From assembly GCF_001638985.1 (NCBI RefSeq), contig NW_017265137.1:647054-711053 (forward strand): a stretch of DNA of 64,000 nt, in the 5' to 3' direction. Below, piece after piece: positions 14,001 to 26,875 of the stretch. How positions within the stretch are numbered: the stretch's first letter is position 1; every line of letters starts with the position of its first letter. The position numbers and the translations under genes were made by a program. This stretch comes from Phycomyces blakesleeanus NRRL 1555(-). Its lineage: Eukaryota; Mucoromycota; Mucoromycetes; Mucorales; Phycomycetaceae. The notes under the pieces are model-generated. The model saw only the letters and a program-made list of their open reading frames with translations. It had not been told where the DNA came from and did no database searches.

Positions 14001-15208
14001 AATGCATAGGTTCAAACCGAAGTACACGCCACATACAGATTGACATTTCAAACTTTACTCCTGCGGAAGATGGGTTCTTGTACAAGGCTGGCGATCATCT
14101 GGAGATCTGGCCAAAGAACAGTCCAGATATTGTCGAGGCTGTTGCACTAAACTTTGGATGGGTGCTTGATTCTGTATTTGAGGTCGACCCTGGCTCACTG
14201 GCCGGTGCTTCATCCCGGTCTATTGCCGCCATAATTTCTGGTCCTTGTACTGTCAGAAATGCTCTGACTTGCTTTGCTGACATATCATCTCCTCCTTCCC
14301 GCAGTATGGTTTCCTGTTTCTCTTCCCAGCTTCGCAAGCTTGCTCCCGATACTGCAGATGAATTTGATCAACTCATCACACCAAACTTTAGTAACAGCGA
14401 TCCATACCCTGCATTTATAAAACGCCACCGCACCCTTCTTGATCTACAGAAGGCTTACCCGTTAGTCAACAGTCTTGACCTAGGACAATTTTTGACTGCT
14501 GTGGGGTGCATTCAGCCGCGCCGCTACTCTATTGCATCTTCTCCTTTGGCTCACCCTAAAGAAGCACATGTTGTAGTAGGTCTGGTTGACGATGTCGTGA
14601 ATGGGTTCCACTACTACGGGCTTGGTTCGTCTTATCTCTATCGATCCAACGGAGTGTCTATCAGGGCATCTCTAAAGTCGTCCAAGGGTGTTTTTGAGCT
14701 TCCGTCTGACCCAAGTGTGCCTATAGTTATGATTGCAGCCGGTACCGGTTTAGCTCCCTTTCGAGGATTCCTTCAAGAGCGAGCGGCTCAGCGTGCACAG
14801 GGTGTGAAGACAGGATCAAGTATTCTTTTCTTTGGATGCCGTCATCCTGAACAGGACTACATTTTTTCAGATGAGCTGGACCAATATGAAAGAGATGGGG
14901 TTCTGTCGAGACTTTATGTTTCCTTCTCTCGGAATACTTCTTCTCGTCCTACTGCCGTCAGATATGTTCAGCATCAGTTGCTGGCCCACTCCTCCGAAAT
15001 CTGGAATCTGGTGATGCCGACCACCAAAAAGGATTCAAAGCCTGCACATATATATGTATGTGGCGGAGGTGCAATGAGTCGTGAAGTACGCCGTACATTC
15101 TACACAATGGCCACATATTTTGGTGAGACTCAAGACGACCAAGAAGCCAAGCTTCTTATACAAAGCTGGATAGATTCCAAGCGATTCAATGAAGACGTCT
15201 GGGGCTAG
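11062..15208 (+). CDS. Self-sufficient cytochrome P450:NADPH-P450 reductase fusion (CYP505/P450foxy-like)
   Basis: Monooxygenase with its own electron supply; characterised relatives (P450foxy, P450BM3) hydroxylate fatty acids near the omega end. Modelled exons: 11062-11378, 11487-11757, 11837-12830, 13007-13667, 13789-15208, giving 1,220 aa. Residues 1-~85 are an extra N-terminal segment, then the proline-rich hinge IPGPLNIPFVGSL. P450 landmarks: I-helix AGHDTTANT (~362), ETLR of the ExxR motif, and heme-ligand motif FSTGPRACIG (Cys near 501). A linker leads to a flavodoxin domain (LYGSQTGAAQDYA, ~595), an FAD domain containing RRYSIASSP, and an NADPH domain (AAGTGLAPFRGF ~1064, CGGGAMSREVRRT). 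The end, FNEDVWG, matches the family. An acidic Ser-Asp insert (SDTDNSESDSDSDSNNN) sits before the I-helix. The usual length is ~1,050-1,080 aa, so the N-terminal addition accounts for most of the excess. No obvious membrane anchor, so likely cytosolic. Confidence 0.93.
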
Positions 15209-15596
15209 CTATGCTTTCATCTTATTTTATTTGAATTAAGAATATTTAATACAATTATACATATATATATATATAACACCATTATATAATTAGATATTTT
15301 ATTTGTTAATATAGATATATTTAATCACTGCTTATAATTATAATAATATAAACATTCAATTGCTTTCATTCTTTCCCTTTCCTTTTCCTTTTCTATCTTC
15401 TTGGTCTTTCTCTAAGCATAAGAAAATATCGGTCTTGGGCTTCAATTACTATTATCATTACTATCACCTTTTAAATATATATATAAAATATTATATATTT
15501 TCTACAGCGCTTGTCCAAAAAAAGAATATATGTGTATATAAAATCTTCAAAAATAAAACAAAATAAAAACTTTTAAAATAAAATAAAAAATTAAAC
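15209..15596. other. Short intergenic spacer
   Basis: 388 bp of AT-rich DNA between the end of the P450 gene and the Hfi1-like start. It holds (TA)n tracts and pyrimidine-rich stretches, likely the 3' end of one gene and the promoter of the next. No other feature seen. Confidence 0.6.
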
Positions 15597-17214
15597 ATGA
15601 GCAACACAGAGTCCGAGATTCCTTGTCAACATTCCAATGACGCCTCAAAACAATCTTCAATACGTTCAACCAATACAATGCAAGAAATGCGTACGATTAA
15701 GCAACGATTAGCTGATGCACTTGGAGACAACGGACCATTATATTGGAGCGCAATGAAGGAATTCATTACTGGAAATCTCAGCCGCATAGAATTTGATTTT
15801 TATGCTAATCTATACTTGAATAGACAGAATGGTAAATATATAATAAATAAAAGGTAGATATAGATACACAAAATTTCATAAAAATTCACACTCTAACAAG
15901 CGATTTTTTTTTTTTATTTTATTTTATTTTTTTGAAAAAAAAAAACCAATTTGTAGCTTATCTTCACAACGCATTCATCCTCAGTACAATTCAAAATTCA
16001 AAAGTGAATTCACAACCAGTACGAAAACCCAACCCACAACTCAATTCCAAACGAAAGCGCATAAAAGAAAGTCGGGAGGTGCAAGAATTAGAGGCACGAA
16101 AGAAATTGAAGATGGATGTCATGTCATTAAGTAGAGCTGATCGCGAAAGTTTAAATAAGCTGGTTAAAGTAAGACACACTATGATGGAAATTGAATTTAT
16201 AATTTCCCTTATTTTTTTGTTTGTTAAACTTTGTATGTATTTATGTATATCTATATCTCTCTCTCTGTGTGTGTATGGTATTAATTGAGTAGGCTGGGAA
16301 TACAATCCAATTGAAGGCATTTGTAGACAAAGCCCTTGGTAATCTCACAGGCCAATCACCTTGTTCTTTGATTACACGCCTTAACAATGACTCTAGTAAG
16401 TGGCAGAAAAACATATACAATTGTGTGTGTTACTGATCCATTGTTAAACAATGGATATTTGGACAGGTCTTGAATCATTACCTCCGCCAATTTGCCGTGA
16501 AGCTAAAGAGTTACCGGACCAATACACACTCAATGTGCGAATGAAACTTATATCCCTACAACATGGTTTACTGGATAAGCTAGAAGATGATGTAGTGGAT
16601 GTTATGGCTCTGGCACTGCAGGTACGAATGCTAATGAATGTTTTTGATAGCAATCAAAAAGACCAACCTAATAATGAAGTATATTCATCGTATTTTCTTT
16701 TTCTTTTTCTTTGTGGTTGGGTTACACCTTCATTATTATATTATAATATATATATCTATATATCTATTACTCGGCCAAAAACAAAACAAAAAAAAAGATC
16801 TTTTTAAAAAACATTATATCCGACATCATCACAAAACGTCGGGTAAATCGACCGGTTGGTCTGTCAATCTCATCTCACATTAATGAAAATGGCACGCACT
16901 CAAGCTATGGAGAACGTTTGGATACATACAACAAATTTGCCGACATGAATTCTCTTTTCAAAACAACCTCACTATCACCATTGTCATCATTATCATATTC
17001 GCACACTTCTTCTATTGATTGCAATGATTTTGCATTTGCACTTGACATGTCACCCAGCGCGCCTATCGAAATTCCTCTTTACAAAGAAAAGCTAAAAACA
17101 TTTGTCTACAAAGAAGATTCTACAAATAAGAATAATAATAACAGTAGTAAATCTGGAAGTGGTTTACTTCCAAAGCAAAAGAAAAAGAAAAAAAAAAAGC
17201 AAGAAAAAAAATAA
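15597..17214 (+). CDS. HFI1: SAGA complex subunit Hfi1/Ada1 (TADA1-like)
   Basis: Structural subunit of the SAGA histone acetyltransferase coactivator, acting in the nucleus. Modelled exons: 15597-15831, 15957-16168, 16293-16395, 16467-16621, 16798-17214, giving 373 aa in consistent phase. The N-terminus has the family's opening: a helix (MQEMRTIKQRLADALG), then LYWSAMKEFITGNLSRIEFD. A basic RKRIKESREVQE region and QLKAFVDKALGNLTGQSP follow. The middle contains PDQYTLNVRMKLISLQHGLL, and exon 5 opens with LKNIISDIITKRR, the histone-fold-like part, before a Ser-rich middle and a Lys-rich tail. The last acceptor (AAAAAAG at 16791-16797) lacks a pyrimidine tract but is the one I found that joins the helix in frame. 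Identification rests on motif order, not on a search. Confidence 0.78.
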
Positions 17215-17565
17215 CCCCTAAATGATCACAAACTATTCACACCCTCCTACCCACCCACTCACCCACTCACCCAATCACCCAATCACTCACTTACTCACTA
17301 ATCTCATATCTCACACATCACAACAGCTACAACAACAAATTGGTGATATTTTGTAAAATTTCATGTGGGTTCTACTTGACCGGGTTTTTATATATAAAAG
17401 GCATCGCACATAGACACAATAAATCATAATCATAATCATAAAACAAATAATCAAGTATAAAAATAAAGAAAGAAAAATTATAGTTTTCCACTATAAATAT
17501 TGTATGGTTACTATTATAAATTAATAAAAAGTATGGGAAACAGTTCGTCCTTTATAAAAACAGAA

Positions 17566-17600
<35 letters not shown>

Positions 17601-20600
17601 AAAGTTTATATCTAAAGATAGCCTTTACCAAGACATATGAGTTCGTATCTATATATTTATACTTAACAAATAGTTACACCAGTAACCTCGGGTTGGTTAA
17701 AAAAAACGATGATACTACTAAAAATTGACCATTGAGAAATATTTCCGGAATTCGATCGTACTCTCGTTTCTACATGTGGAGAAATGAGAAGGATGAGGAG
17801 GATGAGGATGAGGAAAAAGATGAGGCAGGATGAGAATAAGTAGGACGAATAGGGAGTTTCAAAAAATATATAATACATTAAATACGTTAATCCTCATTAT
17901 CCCATTACACAATTACATGGGTTTTGTACGCGTAAATATATATATACATAAATATATTCATACACATGTGTATATAAGATTTGAATATTTTTTTGAACCT
18001 TTTTTCTTTGGTTTTATTTGGTTTGGTTTGTTTTTAGAATTTGAAAGACGTCTTGTATTGATAAAGGGTTTTGTTTAAACCGGCAAATGACTTTTATAGA
18101 AAAAATAAGCTCAAGTTCAGATTCTAGTGTAGCGTTTCTTTTTTTTTTATAAAAAAAATACGGAAATTTGTCTTAAAATAGACAATTATTCTTTCATATA
18201 CATATATGTATATATAAAAGGTAATGACTTTTTTCCTTCTTCTTCTATTAAATATCAAGAGATTCTTTGTAGCGTATCTTGTAAGACAGTCTGTAGACAT
18301 TGATAATATACGATTACTCCAGAAAAAAGATATAATTAGACCTTATTACAGACTGCAAGTAGACATTTGTATAATGTTTAAATACCAGAAAACCTGTTGG
18401 TGCATGTCGCATACAAGAATTATAGATCTGTAAGCTTGTTTTTGATGCCAAATAGTATATAGAAGCAAGTACTTGAAGCAGTAGTAACAGTAGTAGTAGT
18501 AAAAGTAATATTTTCTGACATGATGATATGTTAAAAGAAAAAGAAAAAGGCCTTAATATTTTTACGGATTAACCAGTACAGAAAATAACCCCAGATTAAA
18601 AAGAAACCTATTTTGAGTACTATTTTCTTGGTTAGATTTAATTAGAAACTAATTTATTTTGTATATGTCAATCAAAGACTTTCTCTCTCTTTCTCTCTCT
18701 TAATGTAGTCTTTTCCTATTCATTTTCCAAGCTATGTATGACATAATCTTAGTCCAATATTAAGCATATATGCTTATTACACACTAAAAGCTTATATATT
18801 TTTATTGATTGATTCTGGACCAGACAATCTTTTCAGTGTAATTATGGATCACTATGACAACGAATACACTTGTATTGATAATATTCTCTTTGTTAAGCTA
18901 CAAAATAAATTTTCTGTTTTTATCAATTTTCATTCTAAATAAACAAGCATTCTGTGAGTATGATGATTCGAAACCTACACAGTATATATATATATGAAAA
19001 CAAATTGATGTGAGGAAAAAGATGGAACTCCCACAATTATTATAATGTGGGAAAACAGCCGCATATTATTTTTATTACTTTGGCTCCAATTGACTCTTAG
19101 GTAATTACATATTCTCGTTCTCTCGTTCATTTTTTATGATTAAATTTTACTTTACTTTTATATATATATAAGTAAATGATATGATAGGAGATGATGTCTA
19201 GGTTGAAAGTTGTTAGAGGAGTGTAGTACAAATAAGCGGCGAAAATTAATTAGATACATTAGAATAATTGCATAGGAAATGGAGCAAAACGAAAGAAAGA
19301 AAGAAAGAAAGAAAGAAAAGGAAGGAGGAAATGCAGGTGTAAATGTAGATAATAGATAATAGGCAGTAGGCAGTAGATGTTGATGTTGATGTTGATACAG
19401 TTACAGATGTAGATTTAGATGATAATAAATATAGTGACAATTGGCTATTCTCTCTCTCTCTCTTTGGTTTAGTTATTAAGACCATCAGATACTAACCATA
19501 GATTTACACAAATCCTAAAGCATGAAACTCTTATGAGCCAATTATGATTTATGAAGTACAAAGATGTTATTTTATTTTATTTGTACAACTCTTGAAATCT
19601 GAATTTTCGGTTACTAACCAAAGCAAGCCTACAATCATTATTATATGCACATACATACATATATATGTATGTATACAAAGGGGTCGAATGAGTCGTACAG
19701 TCATTGCTTTGCTTAAATGTGTAGCTCGGCTCCTTCCTATATCGCTCTAGCCATCCAAAAAATAAGGGAATTCCGTTCTGTAAGATAATCCACAATCCAA
19801 ACTGTCGATAGCGTGTTGGCACATGTGTTGTACTAGAAATACACAATCTTGGTTGTCAAATTACTAATACCGTTATTATTATTGATCTGCTTTATATACA
19901 TAATGTATATGAATAATTGATAATCTCTAGTTATACAGTTATTTTCTTGTGTAGACAGGCATAAACAGACACACCCATACTTAAGGTTCTTTACCTGTTT
20001 TATTCCTAGCTTTGACTCGATTCCTAGTGCTTGTTTATTATTGTTACTATTAGCTATTTAATTATACGAGAAAATTGTTACATAATAATGGATTTGTGGT
20101 TATCAAGTGTGTATATATTATGTTCTGTATTCTTGGTTGTACCCGCCAAGACCATTTTTGGGGGAATTCATGACAGCTGATATGAATTGAAATAAAGGTC
20201 CCTGGTTTACTACACGTTCAACCTTCCTTTTCTTTTTTTAAATAAAACATAAACTGTGTGTATATTCTTTAGGTATTAATTTTGTCAGTCATTATTTGTG
20301 TAATTTCGGCTTTTAGCAAAGAGCATCTTCTTCCTTTCACTTTATATATAGCAATGTGCCAAATCCTTTACAAAAGGAGTTGGATATCTCTCTCTATATA
20401 AAATAAAGTATAATAGTTGACGAGGCTGGTTTATCGTCAATCTAAATCTATGATGTAAATGCGGCAACTGCCAGATTTACTAGTCTTGCTAATCTCACTT
20501 TACTGCCGTAGTATTTTGTGCTTCTTTATTTTTTGATCTTAAATATATAATACAGTATAGTACAATATAAGAAAAAGCCTCTTGTTCGATCTTAGATTAC

Positions 20601-22189
20601 CCAAATTTGGTTTATTCTGTAACCTTGGAAACATTATTATTCTTCTGGCAGTCAAAAAAAAATTGCTGTGGTAACCAAGGAAATATATTGGTTGATTGAT
20701 TGATTGATTGATTGATTGTATATATATAATATATATAAATACAGGATTTGTCACTAAAGGACAAGCCTACACACATACACATCTATAAATAACTGTATCA
20801 CTATATATAAAAATATGCTTCATTTTTATTTTGCTATAATTATTTTTATATTATATTTGCAGCACCACAAGATCGATGCAGATCACATTGATTATTGTCT
20901 TGATAAACGTCTGTTATATTATATTGAACTTGAAATTGAACTTGGGTTTTATGCTATATTATATTTTAAAGCCTTACACATGAAGCTTAAAAGAAGAAGA
21001 ACAAGAAGAAGAATAAAAGGTTTACCGATTATTTATATATAGATATAGTTTAAAGTAAAATAAAATAAAGCAATATGTCTCGCACGACATAAGAGTCGGT
21101 GGTGGACTGGAATCCGATCAAACTTAAAGCAATCCCATACAATATTTATATATGTATATAATTGTATATAAGAGCAGGAAATACCTAATCGGATATCGAG
21201 GTCCATTTGGTTTTCAATAGAGAAAGATATATGGTAACGTAGGACTTTGGACGATGTTGCAGAAAAAGAAGAGAAGGAAACCCTAGATATTGAACAAACT
21301 AAAAGAAGTATAGATGTACATATATAATATATAGTATAAAGATTGTGTGTATTTGAACAAAAATCCAATTAATTATTTTCTTGCTGTTGTGATTATAAAG
21401 ACAAATGGCCTGAATATTGTGAAGAGAAAAAGAAACATTGGTCAGATAAGAAACAAATGTATAAATGATTATAATCACATTTAATATGAGAGGCCTATCA
21501 CTAAAATCAAAAGATTCTTTTTATATATATTGTGATAGTAATGGTGTGTAACTCAACCAAAATGAAAAGTGTGTGTATGTGTGATGGTCTGAAAATAAAA
21601 ATAAAAGTAAAAACCATAAAAAGAACGTGCATGGTTGGGCGGAAGACAGAGAGTCAGAGAGACAGAGGGGAGACAAAGAGTGAGACATCTTTGTGACATG
21701 ATTTATAATTCCGAAACTGTTACGGCGTAAGTAAAAGTAAAAAAGTAAAAAGAATCGAAGCCAACCAACCAAGCAGCCAAGCAGCCAAGACAAAACATAT
21801 ATGTAAAGAAGAAACCAAGGATATAAATAAATATTAAAGATATATAAAGAAGTTGGCTCAAGTGGAGCATTTTGAATCATTCACTTTAAGCCCTGCCATC
21901 AGCAGTTGACATGCATGATCCAAGAGGTGTGTTACCATCTGGCCCAGGCTATTCTTATCTTTTATATTCCAGAAAAAGCCCTTTTTTTTTTGTTCTACTC
22001 CTCAGTCGCTTTGCCACAAAAGAAGCCCTCTATTTTATTTTGCAACCCAGAATAAATTGTTTATATAAAGATATCCCACATTTATTTTCAATTATTGTTC
22101 GCCAGGCGAATAGACAACCCTTCTTCCTTTTTCTTCTTAATCTTCTTCTCTCAAGCCCCCCTTTTTTATTGTTATATATATTTTCTGTC
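17215..22189. other. Gene-poor AT-rich region with scattered exon-like islands
   Basis: About 5 kb without a gene I can support. It carries microsatellites and AT-rich filler. Some short, more complex islands on the minus strand follow acceptor-like sites (about 18900-18800, 19850-19680, 20640-20580, 21310-21040) and are open for 20-60 codons. I could not join them into a protein. They may be exons of an unrecognised intron-rich gene, a decayed gene, or chance. Confidence 0.4.
17566..17600. repeat. (ACT)n trinucleotide microsatellite
   Basis: Uninterrupted run of about 11-12 ACT/TAC copies visible in non-coding sequence downstream of the Hfi1-like gene. Confidence 0.9.
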
Positions 22190-22806
22190 ATGTTCCATCG
22201 CAGTAGCATCTTGATGCAGATATTGTTCATCCTCTGTACACTCCTACTACTGGTGTCATGTCGACCATACGAAATTAGAAAGTCCGGAGGAGCAGAATCA
22301 TTAGAGCTCTCTAGACCCAGTCAGTTTCAAATGGATGTCTATTCTCGACCCAGTCGAAGAGGCACAGTACAGCGCATTCGATCAAAGAGAAAGAGAAGTG
22401 AGTCTAATAAATTTTTATCAAAGCTCTTTATATTCATATTTATTTATCTATTTTCTTTTTGGTCTATCAGGCGTCTCTACACCTTGTTGGAATTTGCAAT
22501 CAAAGCATGTAGGCTCAATAGATCTAAATGATCCCTTGACAAAAATAACGTTCTACAGGGTAAGAGAAAACCAAGATTTTTTTTTATGTATTTATAAATT
22601 AGAAATATATATATATAAAAAATGATCGCCCCACTCTATTTTTATCGATACTTACTATTGTCGTTAAATAGTCTCCGGAATGTCAGGGTGCTCCTGTTCG
22701 GGTACTCCAGGGCACCAGCACCAAACAGCTCAATATAAAAGCCCGGTCCGTTAAAGTTGTCCGGATCCGGCCAATCTATTTCTCCACGCCTGAAGACTCC
22801 TCATAA
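22190..22806 (+). CDS. Small secreted protein of unknown function
   Basis: Modelled exons: 22190-22397, 22471-22559, 22672-22806, giving 143 aa in consistent phase with GT-AG introns. The N-terminus is a clear signal peptide: MFHRSSILMQ, a Leu/Ile/Cys-rich core, then VSC. A basic, Ser/Arg-rich propeptide-like stretch follows, with dibasic sites (SRPSRRG, RSKRKR) that look like Kex2 cleavage sites. The remaining ~75 residues form a compact beta-rich-looking segment with two cysteines (TPCWNLQ and SPECQGAPV) and the pattern KITFYR...NIKARSVKVVRI. I do not recognise the family. Signal peptide, dibasic processing and one Cys pair suggest a processed secreted protein. The in-frame ATG at 21911 is unlikely as the start because the hydrophobic leader begins at 22190. 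Confidence 0.72.
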
Positions 22807-23865
22807 TATCATCTATACATACACCACCAACACCAAGAAAGTAATACCAGTAACAACAGCAACGATAATAATAATCCACATGTACAGTTAAATCAACAGC
22901 ACGCAAAAAAACCCCCAACTCCTTTGGAATCCTAAGCACGCTTAATTCTCAATGCCAAGAAACCAACAAAAAAAATCAAAATCAAAAACAATGAATTGAA
23001 TTGAATTGAATTGAAACTTGTAATAATCTTATTTATATTTTAAAAAAGAATAGAAAGAAAAATCTTAATTAATTTGATTCTTTGGGTGAATCTATGTAAA
23101 TAGATACACACCAACACACCCACACATATACATATATATATATACATACATATACATTACATACATAAACAAATAAGAATTTTACCATTCCTAATACAAA
23201 TATATTTAATAAACAATATACACCTGTCTTTATTAAATTACAAGAAAGAACTCCAGCAAGCTAGCAAACTAGCAAGCAAAAATAGAATTAATAAATGAAT
23301 TGAAAGAAAGAAAGAGGTAATTTGATGAGTCCTGTCATAATTTCATCAAACAAGCTAATATAATTAAAGAGTCCTTATACTGAAAACCTAAACCCATCAA
23401 CTAATCAATCAATTCATTAATACAATCATTAATTCAATAGAACATAAGCTTTAATATAGGTTAATTATAGACAATATAAAGAACATGGAAATGATAATAA
23501 TACCTGCTCATTACAAGAATTGGCTCCAATTCTAAAGTAAATCAATAGATAATTGATTTCGAGGATCAAGAAAAATGCTTATTTTATTTTATTTAATTTG
23601 ATTTAATTTTAATTTGATTTAATAAACCATTGTGGCTTACACACAAACTATTTTAACAATCACAAGCTATACAATCCCCCTCAGCTCAAGACAATATAAT
23701 TAGATCTAATGTGTATGTATGTGTTTATACTCTGTAAGTCGAATTTTATTCTTCTTTTGAAAATATAAAGGTACTCAAAAGAAGGGGGTGGGTCTCACAA
23801 AAGAAATGTACCTACTTTAATCTTTGACCACAAATCATATACATCTTTAAAGAAAACGGAGTCAT

Positions 23866-23904
<39 letters not shown>

Positions 23905-26875
23905 AAGCATGCACATCATATACCTCGTCTTACACAATTTTCTTTTTCGTTTCATGATTTTCATTATTACTTTATTACTTTATTTATAAATGTAACTAGA
24001 GAGAGATAAAAGAAAGTCAAAATTAGTGGCCTTGGTCATCTTCCTGAATTTTGTTTTAAAAACCATTTGTTGGTTGAAAATCTAATCTGAAACGTGAACA
24101 TAACTACTATATATGTATATAAAAGAGCGGTTTGATTTAATATACCTTGCTCAATATTTCTTTCTTGACAAGGTGTATCCCAACCGTTCCGCCGACAACG
24201 GGTGTCACTAATATACTTTATTTGTGTCTTTCGTGTATTCTCACCCCCAGATTCAATCAATTGACATTTAGTAATTAGTTTTGTGTGGTGCAGTATGATC
24301 ATAATTGTGTAATTCTTATTTGTCTTCTTTATGATCCCATTAACACAGTATTCAGTAACCAACCTAAAGAGAGAGAGAGAGGGAGAAACCTTTTCGACCC
24401 AACTTATAGGCTTGTTCAAACATAAGAAAATGATATTTTCAAGATGGCCAAGATATTTTCGTTTATTAAAAGCAGTTGAAGCTGTAGAAGAAGACTATAT
24501 GGAGCTAGATAGCTCTTTGGTTGGTGCTTGTCTGATAGTATTACCTGTAAAAAGTCTTATTCTTGACCTAGTTTATTCTAGTAATCTATTTAACTTTCTG
24601 TATTTTAACAATAAAGGATTTAATAATAATTTATTACTTTAATCCTTAACATATGACTGTACTATTTTCTTTTAATAGTTATAATTTTCTCTTCAGCTTG
24701 TTTGTTTGTTTGTTTGTTTGCATACTTGGTTGGTTACAACAGCTGTTTCCAGGAGAGAGAGAGAAATGGAACAAACCTTGTATCTCCATGACATTAATTT
24801 AACAGCTTTGATTCCCATGGCAACCATCAAATTCAGGATTTTTTTCAGTAAATACGACAGGAACCAAAGTCGAAGATAAAAAAAAACATTTATATATCCA
24901 ATTATTGTTCTATCTTGAGTATACATACATATATATTGTTAAAAAAAACGGAATACTACAGACGATATTATCTTTATTAAAGACTTTGCTTTTTTGTAAC
25001 AGCCTCTCCATCTTTACTTCGTCTCCTTTTTATCTTGACTCTTAAAGGGTATAATTATCTCATAATTTCTCCTTTAATTTTTTTTTACCATAATTTAGCT
25101 CTTCCATTTAATTTTAGAGCTAACATAGGCTAAAAGACTTTTAATCACATCTTCTTTTCGCTATTCTTTTAAGCAGCTTGTCTGAGACGTTGTGGTTTGG
25201 CTTCCGGAACTTCATCTTATTGGCTCCTAAAAGGCTTTTTAGGAACTTTTTTTTCCTGATGGCCGTAATGATATCGAATGTTTGTTGAGCTTTTTCTCTT
25301 AATTTTATTTATTCATTTATTCTTTTCTTCATCTCTTACCTTAATACTCAGATTCACGTGATCATTGTGCTTTTAATTATTTTTTGAAGATGCGAGGCCA
25401 GTACCAAGTTTCTCTCAGCTTATTGGACAATACCTGTACCACTTTGTATGTATCAACTTTTATTTCAGCCTTTTTCCATCTTTTTTTTTCTTAATACACT
25501 AATCGAAGCATATCGTCAAAAAAATCCAAACAGCCACTATTACACAACCTTCTTATTCTAGAAGAAAGCTCAGATATAAAACTCTGTAATAACCCCCGCT
25601 TAAATCTCTATCTCTATCTGTCTTTTCAAACACATCCCCAAATTGCGCCACAAAAAGAGAGAGAGAGAGAAAGCCTATTACTGTCAAAAGTAGACAGTCA
25701 ATAAATCAAACCTCTTGTTATTTTTCTTTGTAGCATGTGAACGAGCATTGGTATCATTTTAATTGATTTTATTATCCGGTGCGTGAAACACAGTGAAGCT
25801 ATAAGCTAGTGCGTTTTGAATTAAACAGAAAAAGCCGTTCTCCCTCTTTATTAAAATCAGAATATACAATAGCCTTTCAAGAAGACATCCTTTTCTTCTT
25901 CTTCTTTTTTTTGTTTTTGTTTGATTTGATTTGATTTAACTTTCTTTATGGTAACCAGCACAATACATATTGTTAATAATTTACACAGAGTATGACAAGA
26001 AGAAGGAGAGGAAGATAGAAATGGAGAGGGAGAGAAATAGAAAGAATTGAACGTTTGTTTTGAGTTTATGGACTTGAGAATGTACCGAGTTGCAATGGGG
26101 TTTTACAATCAATAATGCAAACAGAAATATACAAAATATAAAATCTCCTTCGCTCACACTCCCGCCTTCCCTTTCACCATGGCTTTTATCAAGTCACACA
26201 GATTATCTTTATGATCTTTGTACCTGATCCTACACATTAATACTGTTCCTTATTTGAGACAAAAAAATAAAACATTCAATTATATTTATATGTATATGTA
26301 TAGCTGGCATATATATATTTGGTACAGGAATCTGTTTGTAGATGCATTATATATATATATATATAAAAGGCAGTAATAGGAACAAAATTATCTGGGCTTA
26401 GGAAGATGTACACACAAACACGTATACATATAAACTACATACGTACACGCACACACACACAAAGCAGAGTATCATTTTAATCATCTTTACTCCCGCCCCT
26501 ATACGTATTGCTCTCCTTTAGTAATAATAATAATAATGCTCATGTTTACCTCGTGCCTAGATGTGTATATATATATAACTGAAAAGAAAGTTTAGTGCAC
26601 GCCTTATTTTAATAAAGGTATATACACATATATATATATATATATAATTGAATAAAATAAAACACACGCACTCAGGCACTCAGGTACGCACTCAGGCATT
26701 CACGCACGCACGCACGTACGCACGTACGCACATACACACAAACTCTGCATTCAATGCATTGAAACACCGGGGGATGGGAAAATTTCAGAGGTCACAAACC
26801 AACTGGGTAAAGAGACGTCGTCAGCACCTTTTGGATGCGGCTTTCTCTTGTTTTGTTCCAACCAAGTTTAACACA
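22807..26875. other. Gene-poor AT-rich region
   Basis: About 4 kb with no supported gene. Long (TA)n and (CA)n/(GT)n tracts (23120-23160, 23865-23905, 26345-26365, 26625-26650), AATTG and ATTTT pentamer runs (22990-23015, 23580-23620), and pyrimidine-rich stretches (25580-25630, 25890-25915). An array of CACGCACG-type repeats lies at 26660-26740, just ahead of the Scd6 gene. Open frames are short and without domains. No tRNA was evident. Confidence 0.55.

Noticed and set aside
24036..24642. Overlapping short ORFs on both strands near 24.0-24.6 kb
   Set aside because: No domain, poor start context and AT-driven composition; likely chance.
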